Part shown: one piece after another, positions 7,466 to 15,398 of the stretch
Layout of the letters: each line of letters starts with the position of its first letter
How positions within the stretch are numbered: the first letter of the stretch is position 1
Assembly (NCBI GenBank): GCA_964228455.1
Contig: CAXQZM010000036.1
Coordinates: 1-20,918, forward strand
DNA from: CAXQZM01 sp964228455
GTDB lineage: Bacteria; Pseudomonadota; Alphaproteobacteria; UBA7985
Direction of reading: 5' to 3'
DNA length: 20,918 bases
Position numbers and translations under genes: made by a program
Notes under the pieces: generated by a model
Told to the model about the DNA's origin: nothing
The model's database searches: none
What the model saw: only the letters and a program-made list of their open reading frames with translations

Positions 7466-8710
7466 ATGAGCAAAGAAAAAAACGACGACCAGGGAACACT
7501 TTATTGTTCGTTCTGCGGCAAATCTCAGCACGATGTTCGAAAACTGATTGCGGGCCCTACTGTCTTTATATGTGATGAATGTGTCGAGTTATGCACTGAA
7601 ATCATAAAGGAGGAGATCAAAGGCGCAAACCTCTCTTCCACTGGCAGCGTTCCGTCACCCCAACAAATTCTCCAAACACTTGATGACTTTGTTATTGGTC
7701 AACCTAGAGCCAAGCGCGTTCTTTCAGTTGCCGTTCACAATCACTATAAAAGACTTCATCATGCTAAAGAAACTGGCAGTGATGTCGAATTAGCCAAATC
7801 TAATATTTTATTAGTTGGACCAACAGGATGCGGAAAGACCCTTTTGGCACAAACACTTGCAAGAATAATTGATGTCCCCTTCACAATGGCTGATGCCACC
7901 ACGCTAACTGAGGCGGGTTATGTCGGTGAAGATGTTGAAAATATTATTCTCAAACTGCTGCAAGCATCCGAGTATAATGTAGAGAGAGCAGAGCGAGGGA
8001 TCGTATACATTGACGAAGTTGATAAAATAAGCCGCAAGTCCGACAACCCTTCACTAACCCGCGACGTCTCAGGCGAGGGTGTTCAACAGGCCCTTTTAAA
8101 GCTTATGGAAGGCACCGTTGCCTCAGTTCCACCTCAGGGAGGGCGAAAGCACCCTCAACAAGAGTTCATTAACGTAGACACCTCTAACGTGCTCTTTATT
8201 TGTGGTGGTGCTTTTGCAGGGCTTGAAAAAATTATATCTGATCGGGGACAGGGCCAGGCCGTTGGCTTTGGCGCAGATGTTCGTGATGCAGATGAGCGAC
8301 GTACTGGAGACATATTAGCTGATGTGCAGCCCGAAGATTTACAAAAATTTGGTCTAATACCTGAGTTTATCGGTCGACTACCAATGATTGCCACATTGGA
8401 GGATTTAGATGAAGACGCACTTGTTCAAATACTAACAGAGCCTAAGAACGCTCTTGTTAAGCAGTACGAACGCCTATTCGAGATGGATGAAACGAGGCTT
8501 AAGTTTACAAAAGATGCTCTGAGTGCAGTTGCGCGACGTGCAATTGAACGTAAGACTGGTGCTAGAGGCCTCCGCTCAATCGTTGAAGCAATCCTTCTTG
8601 ATACGATGTTCGAGCTCCCCACATACGAGAATGTTGAGGAAGTAGTTGTTGGCGCAGAAGTTGTAGAGGGTAATTCAAAGCCTCTCCTGGTCCACAAAAA
8701 AGCTGCTTAA
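7466..8710 (+). CDS. clpX: ATP-dependent Clp protease ATP-binding subunit ClpX
   Basis: AAA+ unfoldase that recognises tagged substrates and threads them into ClpP. The 414 residues show an N-terminal C4 zinc domain (Cys14, Cys17, Cys36, Cys39), Walker A GPTGCGKT at 118-125, pore loop GYVGED at 151-156, Walker B IVYIDE at 179-184, and an RKH loop (GGRKHPQQE) used in substrate engagement. The length is normal. It is co-transcribed with clpP. lon, often the next gene in proteobacteria, is not here. The following gene points toward clpX, and the 40-base gap contains no convincing terminator. Confidence 0.97.
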   Translation: MSKEKNDDQGTLYCSFCGKSQHDVRKLIAGPTVFICDECVELCTEIIKEEIKGANLSSTGSVPSPQQILQTLDDFVIGQPRAKRVLSVAVHNHYKRLHHAKETGSDVELAKSNILLVGPTGCGKTLLAQTLARIIDVPFTMADATTLTEAGYVGEDVENIILKLLQASEYNVERAERGIVYIDEVDKISRKSDNPSLTRDVSGEGVQQALLKLMEGTVASVPPQGGRKHPQQEFINVDTSNVLFICGGAFAGLEKIISDRGQGQAVGFGADVRDADERRTGDILADVQPEDLQKFGLIPEFIGRLPMIATLEDLDEDALVQILTEPKNALVKQYERLFEMDETRLKFTKDALSAVARRAIERKTGARGLRSIVEAILLDTMFELPTYENVEEVVVGAEVVEGNSKPLLVHKKAA

Positions 8711-8750
8711 AGATGTGCAATGTGCACGCGCCTTGAGAAAACAACTTGAT

Positions 8751-9494
8751 TTACTTCGCATTCTCACTGGATTTAATAAAGCTTCGAATTAACACGCCAA
8801 AAACTCCTAAAAACGCACCACAGAGAGCGCAAAGAGCAATTATAAGAGAACTGCTGCTGGAGGTCTGGGAAGGTGCAGCGGGGCGGTCTATTTGAAAAAG
8901 ATTCTGTGAAGAATCTATCTCCGAGAGAAACCGAGACATAGAAAGCAATTCACCTGACGGGACATCAAGTGATGGCATCAGCTCGACAATATCTCTTTTA
9001 AACACTTCATAATCCGATTCTACTCGCACCTTATAAGTTTCCGTGACTATCTCATTAACGAACACCAAATAGCGATGCAGATCATCCAGCACCCTTAAGT
9101 CACCACTAGCGATAGAAATTACATCACTAGAGAGAGATATGAGCTGTTCATCGACATTCTTTTGTAGAAGGACATTGTCGACGCGTGTTGTATTCGAGAC
9201 CATCTCATAAGAGAGAGAAGTTGAAGAATTTTCGTTCGTCCACCGCCTGAATATTTCAGGCGAATGAACACTAACCTCAAAGTCTCTAAGCACCCTCTCT
9301 GACGGGTAACCTGGGGCAATTAAATAAAGCTCGTAGAACAGTTGAGACTCGTACTTAGGCTCTCTAATTTGAACGTAGGTCGCTCCAAGAGATAAAAATG
9401 CAAGCATACAGGCAAAGATTAACCACTTACCTTTCCATAGAGTTACTACAACCTGGACAAGATCAATTTCATCCTCATTTCTCACATCACTCAT
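8751..9494 (-). CDS. short Wzz-type polysaccharide chain-length determinant protein
   Basis: Inner-membrane protein of the polysaccharide co-polymerase type, which in characterised systems sets the length of O-antigen or capsule chains made by Wzy. In 247 residues it has a typical Wzz N-terminus (DEIDLVQVVVTLWKGKWLI), a first membrane segment at about 24-42, a periplasmic middle, a Pro/Ser-rich stretch, and a second membrane segment at about 216-237 followed by a basic tail. It is shorter than Escherichia coli WzzB, and no tyrosine-kinase domain is present. ATG 9494 was chosen because AGGAG lies 9 bases upstream; a GTG 12 codons earlier is possible. No glycosyltransferase, wzx or wzy gene is nearby, so its partner is unknown. 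Confidence 0.75.
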   Translation of the reverse strand: MSDVRNEDEIDLVQVVVTLWKGKWLIFACMLAFLSLGATYVQIREPKYESQLFYELYLIAPGYPSERVLRDFEVSVHSPEIFRRWTNENSSTSLSYEMVSNTTRVDNVLLQKNVDEQLISLSSDVISIASGDLRVLDDLHRYLVFVNEIVTETYKVRVESDYEVFKRDIVELMPSLDVPSGELLSMSRFLSEIDSSQNLFQIDRPAAPSQTSSSSSLIIALCALCGAFLGVFGVLIRSFIKSSENAK

Positions 9495-9592
9495 TCTTGA
9501 TGGCTCCTGTAATATTGTGCTTATTGGCACTCGAAAACCGAATGCGATCTAGTACGAGCAATTCAAATAGCAATTGTTTGTTTTCGTCTAGT

Positions 9593-9598
9593 TATAAT
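9593..9598 (+). promoter_or_regulatory. candidate -10 element for the HupE-like gene
   Basis: A perfect TATAAT lies about 50 bases upstream of the HupE-like start in the 155-base divergent spacer (9495-9649). No good -35 hexamer is seen at 16-18 bases. Short interleaved inverted repeats follow (ATGTC/GACAT and TCGCT/AGCGA, 9597-9619). The spacer is too short for a full cobalamin riboswitch. Confidence 0.4.
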
Positions 9599-9649
9599 GT
9601 CGCTTTGAGACATAGCGAACCAAACTTGCACACTACTGATCAATGATTT

Positions 9650-10324
9650 ATGTCCTCGCGCATGCGGGGCCTTATAATACTTATGCTAGTCAGTTTTTTT
9701 CCAGAAACTGCACTTGCCGCTGGAAATGTTGATGGCCCTAATGATTCCTACACAGCAGGGTTAACGCACACGCTTTTCGGCCTTGATCATTTGATTGCTA
9801 TGATTGCTGTCGGTCTGCTGTCGGCGCAGATTGGAGGGCGAGCTGTTATTCAGGTGCCGCTTATTTTCGTGGCCTCTCTCATTATTGGCGGCGCAGTGGG
9901 CCTTACTTTGGGGGAAAGCGAAACACGGGAATGGCTGCTCTCAACTTCTGAAATAGTGATCATGACATCGGATATTCTCTTAGTGCTCGCAATCATTTGG
10001 ATTACGCCGCGAGGTGGAAACTTCTCTGCATTATCTCTGATTGGCTTATTTGTTATTGTATTTGGCCTTTTCCATGGATTTGCGCACGGTGGTGAAATTC
10101 CTACAGGAGCTATCGCTTTATGGTATGTTGCTGGCTTTGCGACGACCTCAGCTGTCATGCATATACTCGGAGTAGCGATTGGCGAAATCGGTCGGGTTTT
10201 CCCTCAGCCGCGGGTTGCACGCGGAATATTTGCTTCAATCCTGCTTGGGATATCTATTCCATATCAAGTAGACTTTTGGAACAGTGCTATGCCAGTATTT
10301 ATGCTGGAAATTTTTGGTCTTTAG
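9650..10324 (+). CDS. HupE/UreJ family membrane protein (putative nickel or cobalt permease)
   Basis: Members of this family are thought to transport nickel or cobalt, often beside hydrogenase or urease genes. The 224-residue protein begins with a likely signal peptide ending ALA-A near residue 23, then several hydrophobic helices. Family histidine motifs are intact: His40 followed by Asp46-His47 in GLTHTLFGLDHLIAM, and His142 and His146 in FHGFAHGGEIP. No hydrogenase, urease or cobalamin gene lies in the window, so its metal is undetermined. The ATG at 9650 lacks an obvious ribosome-binding site; ATG 9662 would also keep the signal peptide. It converges on the M16 peptidase gene. Confidence 0.82.
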   Translation: MSSRMRGLIILMLVSFFPETALAAGNVDGPNDSYTAGLTHTLFGLDHLIAMIAVGLLSAQIGGRAVIQVPLIFVASLIIGGAVGLTLGESETREWLLSTSEIVIMTSDILLVLAIIWITPRGGNFSALSLIGLFVIVFGLFHGFAHGGEIPTGAIALWYVAGFATTSAVMHILGVAIGEIGRVFPQPRVARGIFASILLGISIPYQVDFWNSAMPVFMLEIFGL

Positions 10325-10439
10325 GAATAGGCCCTTTCACCCTAAAGTTGCCTGCATCGCAACAAGAATCAGCGTAAAATTTAGTACTAAATGGAGAGCC
10401 CGTGTGTTTCTCAATAGAGCTTATACCAAATCTATAGGT

Positions 10440-11714
10440 TTATTTCTCTAATCCTCGGTATAGCCGTTGAACTTGGCTCAGATCCCAGCTTGGATGTTGT
10501 GGACCTATAATGGCCAGCGTCATATCTGCCGTCAAAAGTGGCAGCACAGCGGAACGGACTTGTTTTACTGTAACGGCCTCGAGTGGTGCAAGAATTTCAC
10601 TATTGGTCATGATCTTTCCAAAAACTTGTATTTGTCCCGCATAGGCCTCAGCTCTTGCCAGGGTTGATTCTTGGCTCATTAAAAGGCTGGCTTTTATTTG
10701 TTGCTTCGCCCTTGCTAACTCCTCATCACCCAAATCTTCCGACACCGATCTCATCGCTCCCGCCATTGTTGGCAGTAACTCATCGAGCTTCTCTGGATCC
10801 GTTGCTGCGTATGCAGTGAACAAACCGCAATCTTGAAAGGAACTTAGATAGGAAGAGACGCTATATGCCAACCCTTTATCTTCACGAACTTTTTGGAAAA
10901 GTCTTGAGGACATTCCGCCTCCAAGAATGGTCGCAAGGAGCATCTGAACGTAATAGCCCGGACCTTCAAGCGCAGCTCCAGGCCATCCTAACAGGACGTG
11001 GAACTGCTCCAAGTCCCGTCGAACCTGGACATATTCTCCACCCTTGTAACAGCCAGGCATAAAAGGCGTTGGCTGCCCCACTTGCAAATTTCCAAACCGC
11101 TCTTCGATCTGTTTAAGGGCCTCTTCCTCGTCAAACATTCCAGACAGTACGAGTGTCATTGAGCTCGCTCCATAATTTCGATCCCGAAATCCCTTGAGCT
11201 CTTCTGGTTTAATTGATTTGAGAACTACCTCTGAACCTAAAACAGATCTGCCAACCCCTTGATCAGGAAACGCAGTCTCCTGAAAGTGATCAAAGATAAT
11301 ATCATCTGGCGTGTCTTGCGCCTGATGAAGCTCGGAGAGAATGACCAAGCGCTCTTTCTCTAAATCTTCTGCTTTGAGGGATGCTTCACCTACCAAATCA
11401 GATAGAATATTTAGGCCTAAGCTTAAGTCTTCGTGCAATAGGCGGCAATAATATGCGGTAGTCTCTCGGCTTGTGTATGCGTTTATTGACCCACCCGTTC
11501 CCTCTACTTCGCTTACAATCTCGAAGCTACTGCGGGCTCGTGTGCCCTTGAACACCATATGCTCTAGTAAATGTGCAACACCATTTAATTGCTTTGGCTC
11601 ATGTCTTGCCCCTACATTAATCCATACGCCAAGGGTCAAACTCTCAACAGAAAAAACAGGGTCTAGGACCACACGTAACCCGTTATTGAGCTTGTAAAGA
11701 CTTGCAGAGATCAA
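10440..11714 (-). CDS. M16 family zinc metallopeptidase (processing-peptidase-like)
   Basis: A member of the pitrilysin/mitochondrial processing peptidase family. The inverted zinc motif is intact: His48-Leu-Leu-Glu51-His52 in the HLLEHMVFKGT segment, with the third ligand Glu128 exactly 76 residues later. The 424 residues hold an active N-terminal half and a C-terminal half with the R/Y-type segment (LAYSVSSYLSSFQDCGLF). Bacterial members close to mitochondrial MPP-beta are usual beside thrC in alphaproteobacteria; substrates are poorly known. The frame begins at a TTG five bases after the thrC stop, and no ATG lies near, so translation is probably coupled to thrC. It is the last gene of the minus-strand train, and no strong terminator is visible after it (10325-10439). 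Confidence 0.93.
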   Translation of the reverse strand: MISASLYKLNNGLRVVLDPVFSVESLTLGVWINVGARHEPKQLNGVAHLLEHMVFKGTRARSSFEIVSEVEGTGGSINAYTSRETTAYYCRLLHEDLSLGLNILSDLVGEASLKAEDLEKERLVILSELHQAQDTPDDIIFDHFQETAFPDQGVGRSVLGSEVVLKSIKPEELKGFRDRNYGASSMTLVLSGMFDEEEALKQIEERFGNLQVGQPTPFMPGCYKGGEYVQVRRDLEQFHVLLGWPGAALEGPGYYVQMLLATILGGGMSSRLFQKVREDKGLAYSVSSYLSSFQDCGLFTAYAATDPEKLDELLPTMAGAMRSVSEDLGDEELARAKQQIKASLLMSQESTLARAEAYAGQIQVFGKIMTNSEILAPLEAVTVKQVRSAVLPLLTADMTLAIIGPQHPSWDLSQVQRLYRGLEK

Positions 11715-11719
11715 CGCAC

Positions 11720-13132
11720 TTAATCCAGTACAATACGAGCGTTTGCCATGATATGGGACTTCACGGCTTGATAATCATTTGGCAGTAGCGTTTGCCGCTC
11801 AGGTCGCTCAAGAAGATCACTCAATCTACTCGGTAAGCTTGGGTATAAACCTGTAGCCTGTTGCACAGCAGTTGGAAATTTTGCCGGATGAGCAGTGGCT
11901 AGAGCTACGGTTGGGGCGTTACAGTGATCGCGCTCCTGACCTTGAATTCGAGCTTGCGCAAACGCTATTGCTGTATGAGGATCAAGAATCTCACTTGACG
12001 ATTTAAGAACCGCAGACATTTCTGACAAAATTTGCTCATCCTGGTAACGAAAGCCTGTAAATAAACGCCCAACCTCTTCTTGCGCCCCACTTGGCAAATC
12101 CATTGTCCCAGACATTCGGAACTCATTTATTATCCGCTCAACCTCATGACCATCCCCTTGGCAAAGGTCAAAAAGAAGTCTCTCGAAGTTAGAAGATACC
12201 TGAATATCCATTGAAGGTGCCAACGAGGCCTCGACTGGCGCCATAGACATATCTGCGTTCTCAAAAAACCGAAAAAGTATATCATTTCGGTTCGTACCAA
12301 CACCTAGCCAATCAATTGGGAGGCCCATCTTACGAGCAGCATAACCGGCAAAAACATTACCAAAATTGCCAGTAGGAACCGTGAAGTTAACAACTCGTTG
12401 CGGCGAACCCAATTGAAGCCCCGCCCAAAAATAATATACAATCTGCGCCATAATCCGGGCCCAGTTGATCGAATTTACAGCAGAAAGCTTAAGCTCTTTG
12501 CGCGCGGCTTCGTCACCAAACATGGCCTTAACCAAATCTTGGCAATCGTCAAAAGTTCCATCGATAGCCAAGCAATGAACATTTTCGTTGCCAATGGTGG
12601 TCATTTGCCGCCTTTGAACTTCTGAAACTCTACCTTTGGGAAATAGTATGAATATATCAGCTCTATCTGAGCCACGGACGCCTTCAATCGCTGCTGAACC
12701 AGTATCTCCACTCGTCGCACCTACGATTGTTATTCGCTCGCCACGTTTATTTAAGACATGCTCAAACAGTCGCCCTACCAACTGCAACGCATAATCTTTA
12801 AAAGCGAGTGTGGGCCCATGATAAAGCTCCATCAGCCATAAATCATGATCGCATTGTTTAAGGGGAGCGATAGCGGGATGGTCAAAACCTCGGTAAGCGC
12901 TGTCGACTAGCCCCGAAAACACATCTGAACCAACATCGTCCTTTATAAAGGGCTCCAAAACAACCTTAGCTAAATCAGCATAACCCAAATGTTGCCAGTC
13001 CAGTAGTTGGCTCTCTGAATATAGTGGCCACACATCTGGAAGATACAAGCCTCCATCGGGAGCCAAACCCGACAGCAGCGTGTCTTCAAAACCTAGTGCA
13101 GGGCTTTTGCCACGTGTTGAAATGAACTTCAT
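11720..13132 (-). CDS. thrC: threonine synthase
   Basis: PLP enzyme converting O-phosphohomoserine to threonine. The 470 residues match the longer, Escherichia coli-like form of the enzyme. The start MKFISTRG is typical, the PLP lysine is Lys112 in HGPTLAFKDYA, and the phosphate-binding loop SGDTGSAA is at 141-148. The gene starts three bases after the M32 peptidase stop, with its ribosome-binding site (AGGTGAG) inside the last codons of that gene. It is followed after five bases by the M16 peptidase. The reason for a threonine gene in this train is historical synteny in alphaproteobacteria rather than known function. Confidence 0.96.
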   Translation of the reverse strand: MKFISTRGKSPALGFEDTLLSGLAPDGGLYLPDVWPLYSESQLLDWQHLGYADLAKVVLEPFIKDDVGSDVFSGLVDSAYRGFDHPAIAPLKQCDHDLWLMELYHGPTLAFKDYALQLVGRLFEHVLNKRGERITIVGATSGDTGSAAIEGVRGSDRADIFILFPKGRVSEVQRRQMTTIGNENVHCLAIDGTFDDCQDLVKAMFGDEAARKELKLSAVNSINWARIMAQIVYYFWAGLQLGSPQRVVNFTVPTGNFGNVFAGYAARKMGLPIDWLGVGTNRNDILFRFFENADMSMAPVEASLAPSMDIQVSSNFERLLFDLCQGDGHEVERIINEFRMSGTMDLPSGAQEEVGRLFTGFRYQDEQILSEMSAVLKSSSEILDPHTAIAFAQARIQGQERDHCNAPTVALATAHPAKFPTAVQQATGLYPSLPSRLSDLLERPERQTLLPNDYQAVKSHIMANARIVLD

Positions 13133-13135
13133 GAA

Positions 13136-14623
13136 TTACTCACCTAAATAGCGACGTATCAGGTGCCTGCGAAAGCAGGCCGGGTCAAGAGATCTTCCAG
13201 TCGTTGAAATCAACATCTTATCAGTGCCGACTAATGAACCTTTCCTGTGTATATTTTCCCGAAGCCAGGACAAAAGGTTAGAAAACTCTCCACGCAGTAG
13301 GTCCCCTTCTAAGTCATCTAATTGCTCCTTTGCCGCAGAAAAAAACTGTGCGGCCGTCATTGCCCCAAGCGTATACGTTGCAAAATAACCAAAGCCTCCT
13401 GAATACCAGTGAATATCCTGTAAAACTCCATCAAAATGGGACTTAGGCCTCACGCCAAGCCGCTCATACAGAGCATCGGAAAAAGCACCAGGAAGCTCTC
13501 TTATAGGTAAGTCACCTGAGAAAAGTGCTCGCTCCAGGTCATATCTTAACATCACATGAGCTGGGTATGTAACTTCATCGGCATCAACGCGAATGGTTCC
13601 TGGTGAAACCCGACGATATAACCTAATTAAATTCTCGGTATCCCATGCCGGCCCTGACCCTTGAAAGACATACCGTACCTTGTCAGCTAAGAATGTAAGG
13701 AAAGCATCACTTCGACAGGCCTGCATTTCGATAAGCAAAGACTGGCTCTCATGCGCGACTAGTCCAGAGGCAGAACCAACTGGCTGAGTAAGATAGTCGG
13801 CGGGCAGACCCGCCTCATAAAGACTGTGCCCAGTTTCATGGAGCGTTCCCATTAGTGAAGATGTGAAGTCTGCCTCATCATATCGTGTGGTCATTCTAAT
13901 GTCAGAGGGCGTCCCACCACTAAAAGGATGCCGAGAGACATCTAGCCTACCTCCTTCAAAATCAAATCCTAGAATAGCAGCGAGGTCTCGCCCTAGCTTA
14001 GCTTGTAAATTAATAGGGAATGGACCCTTTGGAGAAATTATTTTCGGTTCATTAGCTTGCAAATCCTGCACAGCATTAAGGAGCTCCGGAAACCCCGCAG
14101 AAAACTCATCAAATATAGGCGTCACAAAATCTTGCTTTAAACCCGGCTCAAAGTCATCCATCAAAATATCATATGGGTGCTCACCCAATGCATCTGAAAG
14201 CAACTCTGCTCGCTGCTTAACAACATCGAAGCTAGCTTGCAGCTCATTTTCCACCACGGAAAAGTCATCCATGTCACGGGCCCGACCCCAGGCTGTTTCT
14301 GCCGCTTGCGCAGCAGCTGCCTCTTTCTCGACAAGCCAAGCTGGCAAAAGCATTTGTTTGCGCCAACTTTTCTCTATTAGGTCTAAATTACGTCTATCCC
14401 ATTTTGATAAATCTTCATCCTGGCTCGCCTTTATCAAGCTACCGGTATCTGGCTGAGTTCGCAATTTGTGAACTTGTCCTGATAACAGTGCGATCTGCTC
14501 TGCGCGTGACGAGGCACCACCAGGCGGCATCATCACTGCTTGATCCCAATGCATAATGGCGGAAATTTCGTTAAATCGAAAAACCTGATGCCATCTTTCT
14601 TTGAGTACTTGATATGAGGACAT
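13136..14623 (-). CDS. M32 family metallocarboxypeptidase (carboxypeptidase Taq type)
   Basis: Cytoplasmic zinc carboxypeptidase that removes C-terminal residues with broad specificity. The 495-residue length is normal. The zinc motif HETGH spans residues 262-266 (His262, Glu263, His266), and the third ligand is expected at Glu292 in HESQS, 26 residues later as in the Pyrococcus enzyme. Substrate-binding landmarks HPFSGG and DIRMTTRY are also present. The usual HESQSRxxEN continues here as HESQSLLIEM, so the conserved Arg and Asn are replaced, which might alter specificity. No signal peptide is seen. It begins nine bases after the SURF1 stop and is nearly joined to thrC, so it is embedded in the oxidase gene train. 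Confidence 0.94.
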   Translation of the reverse strand: MSSYQVLKERWHQVFRFNEISAIMHWDQAVMMPPGGASSRAEQIALLSGQVHKLRTQPDTGSLIKASQDEDLSKWDRRNLDLIEKSWRKQMLLPAWLVEKEAAAAQAAETAWGRARDMDDFSVVENELQASFDVVKQRAELLSDALGEHPYDILMDDFEPGLKQDFVTPIFDEFSAGFPELLNAVQDLQANEPKIISPKGPFPINLQAKLGRDLAAILGFDFEGGRLDVSRHPFSGGTPSDIRMTTRYDEADFTSSLMGTLHETGHSLYEAGLPADYLTQPVGSASGLVAHESQSLLIEMQACRSDAFLTFLADKVRYVFQGSGPAWDTENLIRLYRRVSPGTIRVDADEVTYPAHVMLRYDLERALFSGDLPIRELPGAFSDALYERLGVRPKSHFDGVLQDIHWYSGGFGYFATYTLGAMTAAQFFSAAKEQLDDLEGDLLRGEFSNLLSWLRENIHRKGSLVGTDKMLISTTGRSLDPACFRRHLIRRYLGE

Positions 14624-14632
14624 ATTTATTCA

Positions 14633-15337
14633 CTACCTTGGTGCGAGCAGGCGGTTACGCCAGATAATACCGAAAATCCCTAATAGCGCTGCAGCTAACG
14701 ACCACCACGTGACAACATATTCCATATGGCGGTTAAATAAATCAGATGTGAAATCTTCGATCAGCAATCCCTCGGATGCTGACAAGGGTCCGCGAAGCTC
14801 AAGGTAACCGCTCTCCATAACTCCACTTAGATTCCATGCCTCACCAAATGCGACTGGATCAACAAATGTCCAAAAGTTTCTCTCGGCATCATTCACTGGA
14901 GAAAATAGGCTTCGATCTGAGGTGCGTCTTACAACAGGTCGCCAAATAGCTTCTATCTGTTGGAAGTCTGTATTGAAAAGCTCCAACTCAGGCTCTCTGT
15001 TCCTAGCCACCCAGCCACGCCGAACAACAATAATGCGGCCATCTTTAAGCTCGAAAGGAGAATAAACTCTCGCACCTGAGGCGCCCTTAACTGCATACCC
15101 ACGAATAATAATATCTTTATCGCCTATGAAACGGCCTTCAATGACGAGACGCGTATACGCCTCAACACTGTTGGCTGAGAGCAGCGGCACTGGATCGGTG
15201 GATACTGCGCTATTCGCAGCTTCTAACAATTCTGCCTTCCAGAAATGACGCTGAAGCTGCCAGGCACCAAGAAAAATGCACAGCATAGCCACACATGCAG
15301 TAAAAATAGAGAAGCTAAGGAAAGCCGCCCTAGACAT
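14633..15337 (-). CDS. SURF1/Shy1 family cytochrome oxidase assembly protein
   Basis: Assists insertion of heme a into subunit I of aa3-type oxidase. The 234 residues have the family layout: an N-terminal membrane helix (about 4-24) running into GAWQLQRHFWK, a periplasmic domain containing FIGDKDIIIRGY and VVRRGWVARN, and a C-terminal membrane helix (about 208-228) before a basic tail. Conserved landmarks WQ..R..WK and RGWV are intact. It lies 61 bases after ctaE, in a gap with no terminator. The small DUF983 gene that sometimes separates ctaE and SURF1 in alphaproteobacteria is absent. Confidence 0.93.
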   Translation of the reverse strand: MSRAAFLSFSIFTACVAMLCIFLGAWQLQRHFWKAELLEAANSAVSTDPVPLLSANSVEAYTRLVIEGRFIGDKDIIIRGYAVKGASGARVYSPFELKDGRIIVVRRGWVARNREPELELFNTDFQQIEAIWRPVVRRTSDRSLFSPVNDAERNFWTFVDPVAFGEAWNLSGVMESGYLELRGPLSASEGLLIEDFTSDLFNRHMEYVVTWWSLAAALLGIFGIIWRNRLLAPR

Positions 15338-15398
15338 ACACTTATACCTTGATGGGCCTATTGCCGCTCAAAACCACCAACAATTTCCGCACTATGCT

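Noticed and set aside
8714..8727. Hairpin or direct repeat TGTGCA...TGTGCAC after clpX
   Set aside because: A 5-bp stem with a 3-base loop and no T-run; not a credible terminator and too short to be a meaningful repeat.
10379..10392. Perfect 14-base palindrome ATTTAGTACTAAAT between two convergent genes
   Set aside because: About one such palindrome is expected by chance in a window this long. It is AT-only apart from the centre, has no promoter beside it, and as a hairpin would be too weak to terminate transcription.
13863..14456. Long open frame (197 codons) on the plus strand
   Set aside because: It lies entirely antisense to the M32 peptidase, has a serine-rich low-information sequence and no ribosome-binding site; it is a codon-bias shadow. 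Similar antisense frames at 5740-6240, 6015-6377 and 18176-18586 were dismissed for the same reason.
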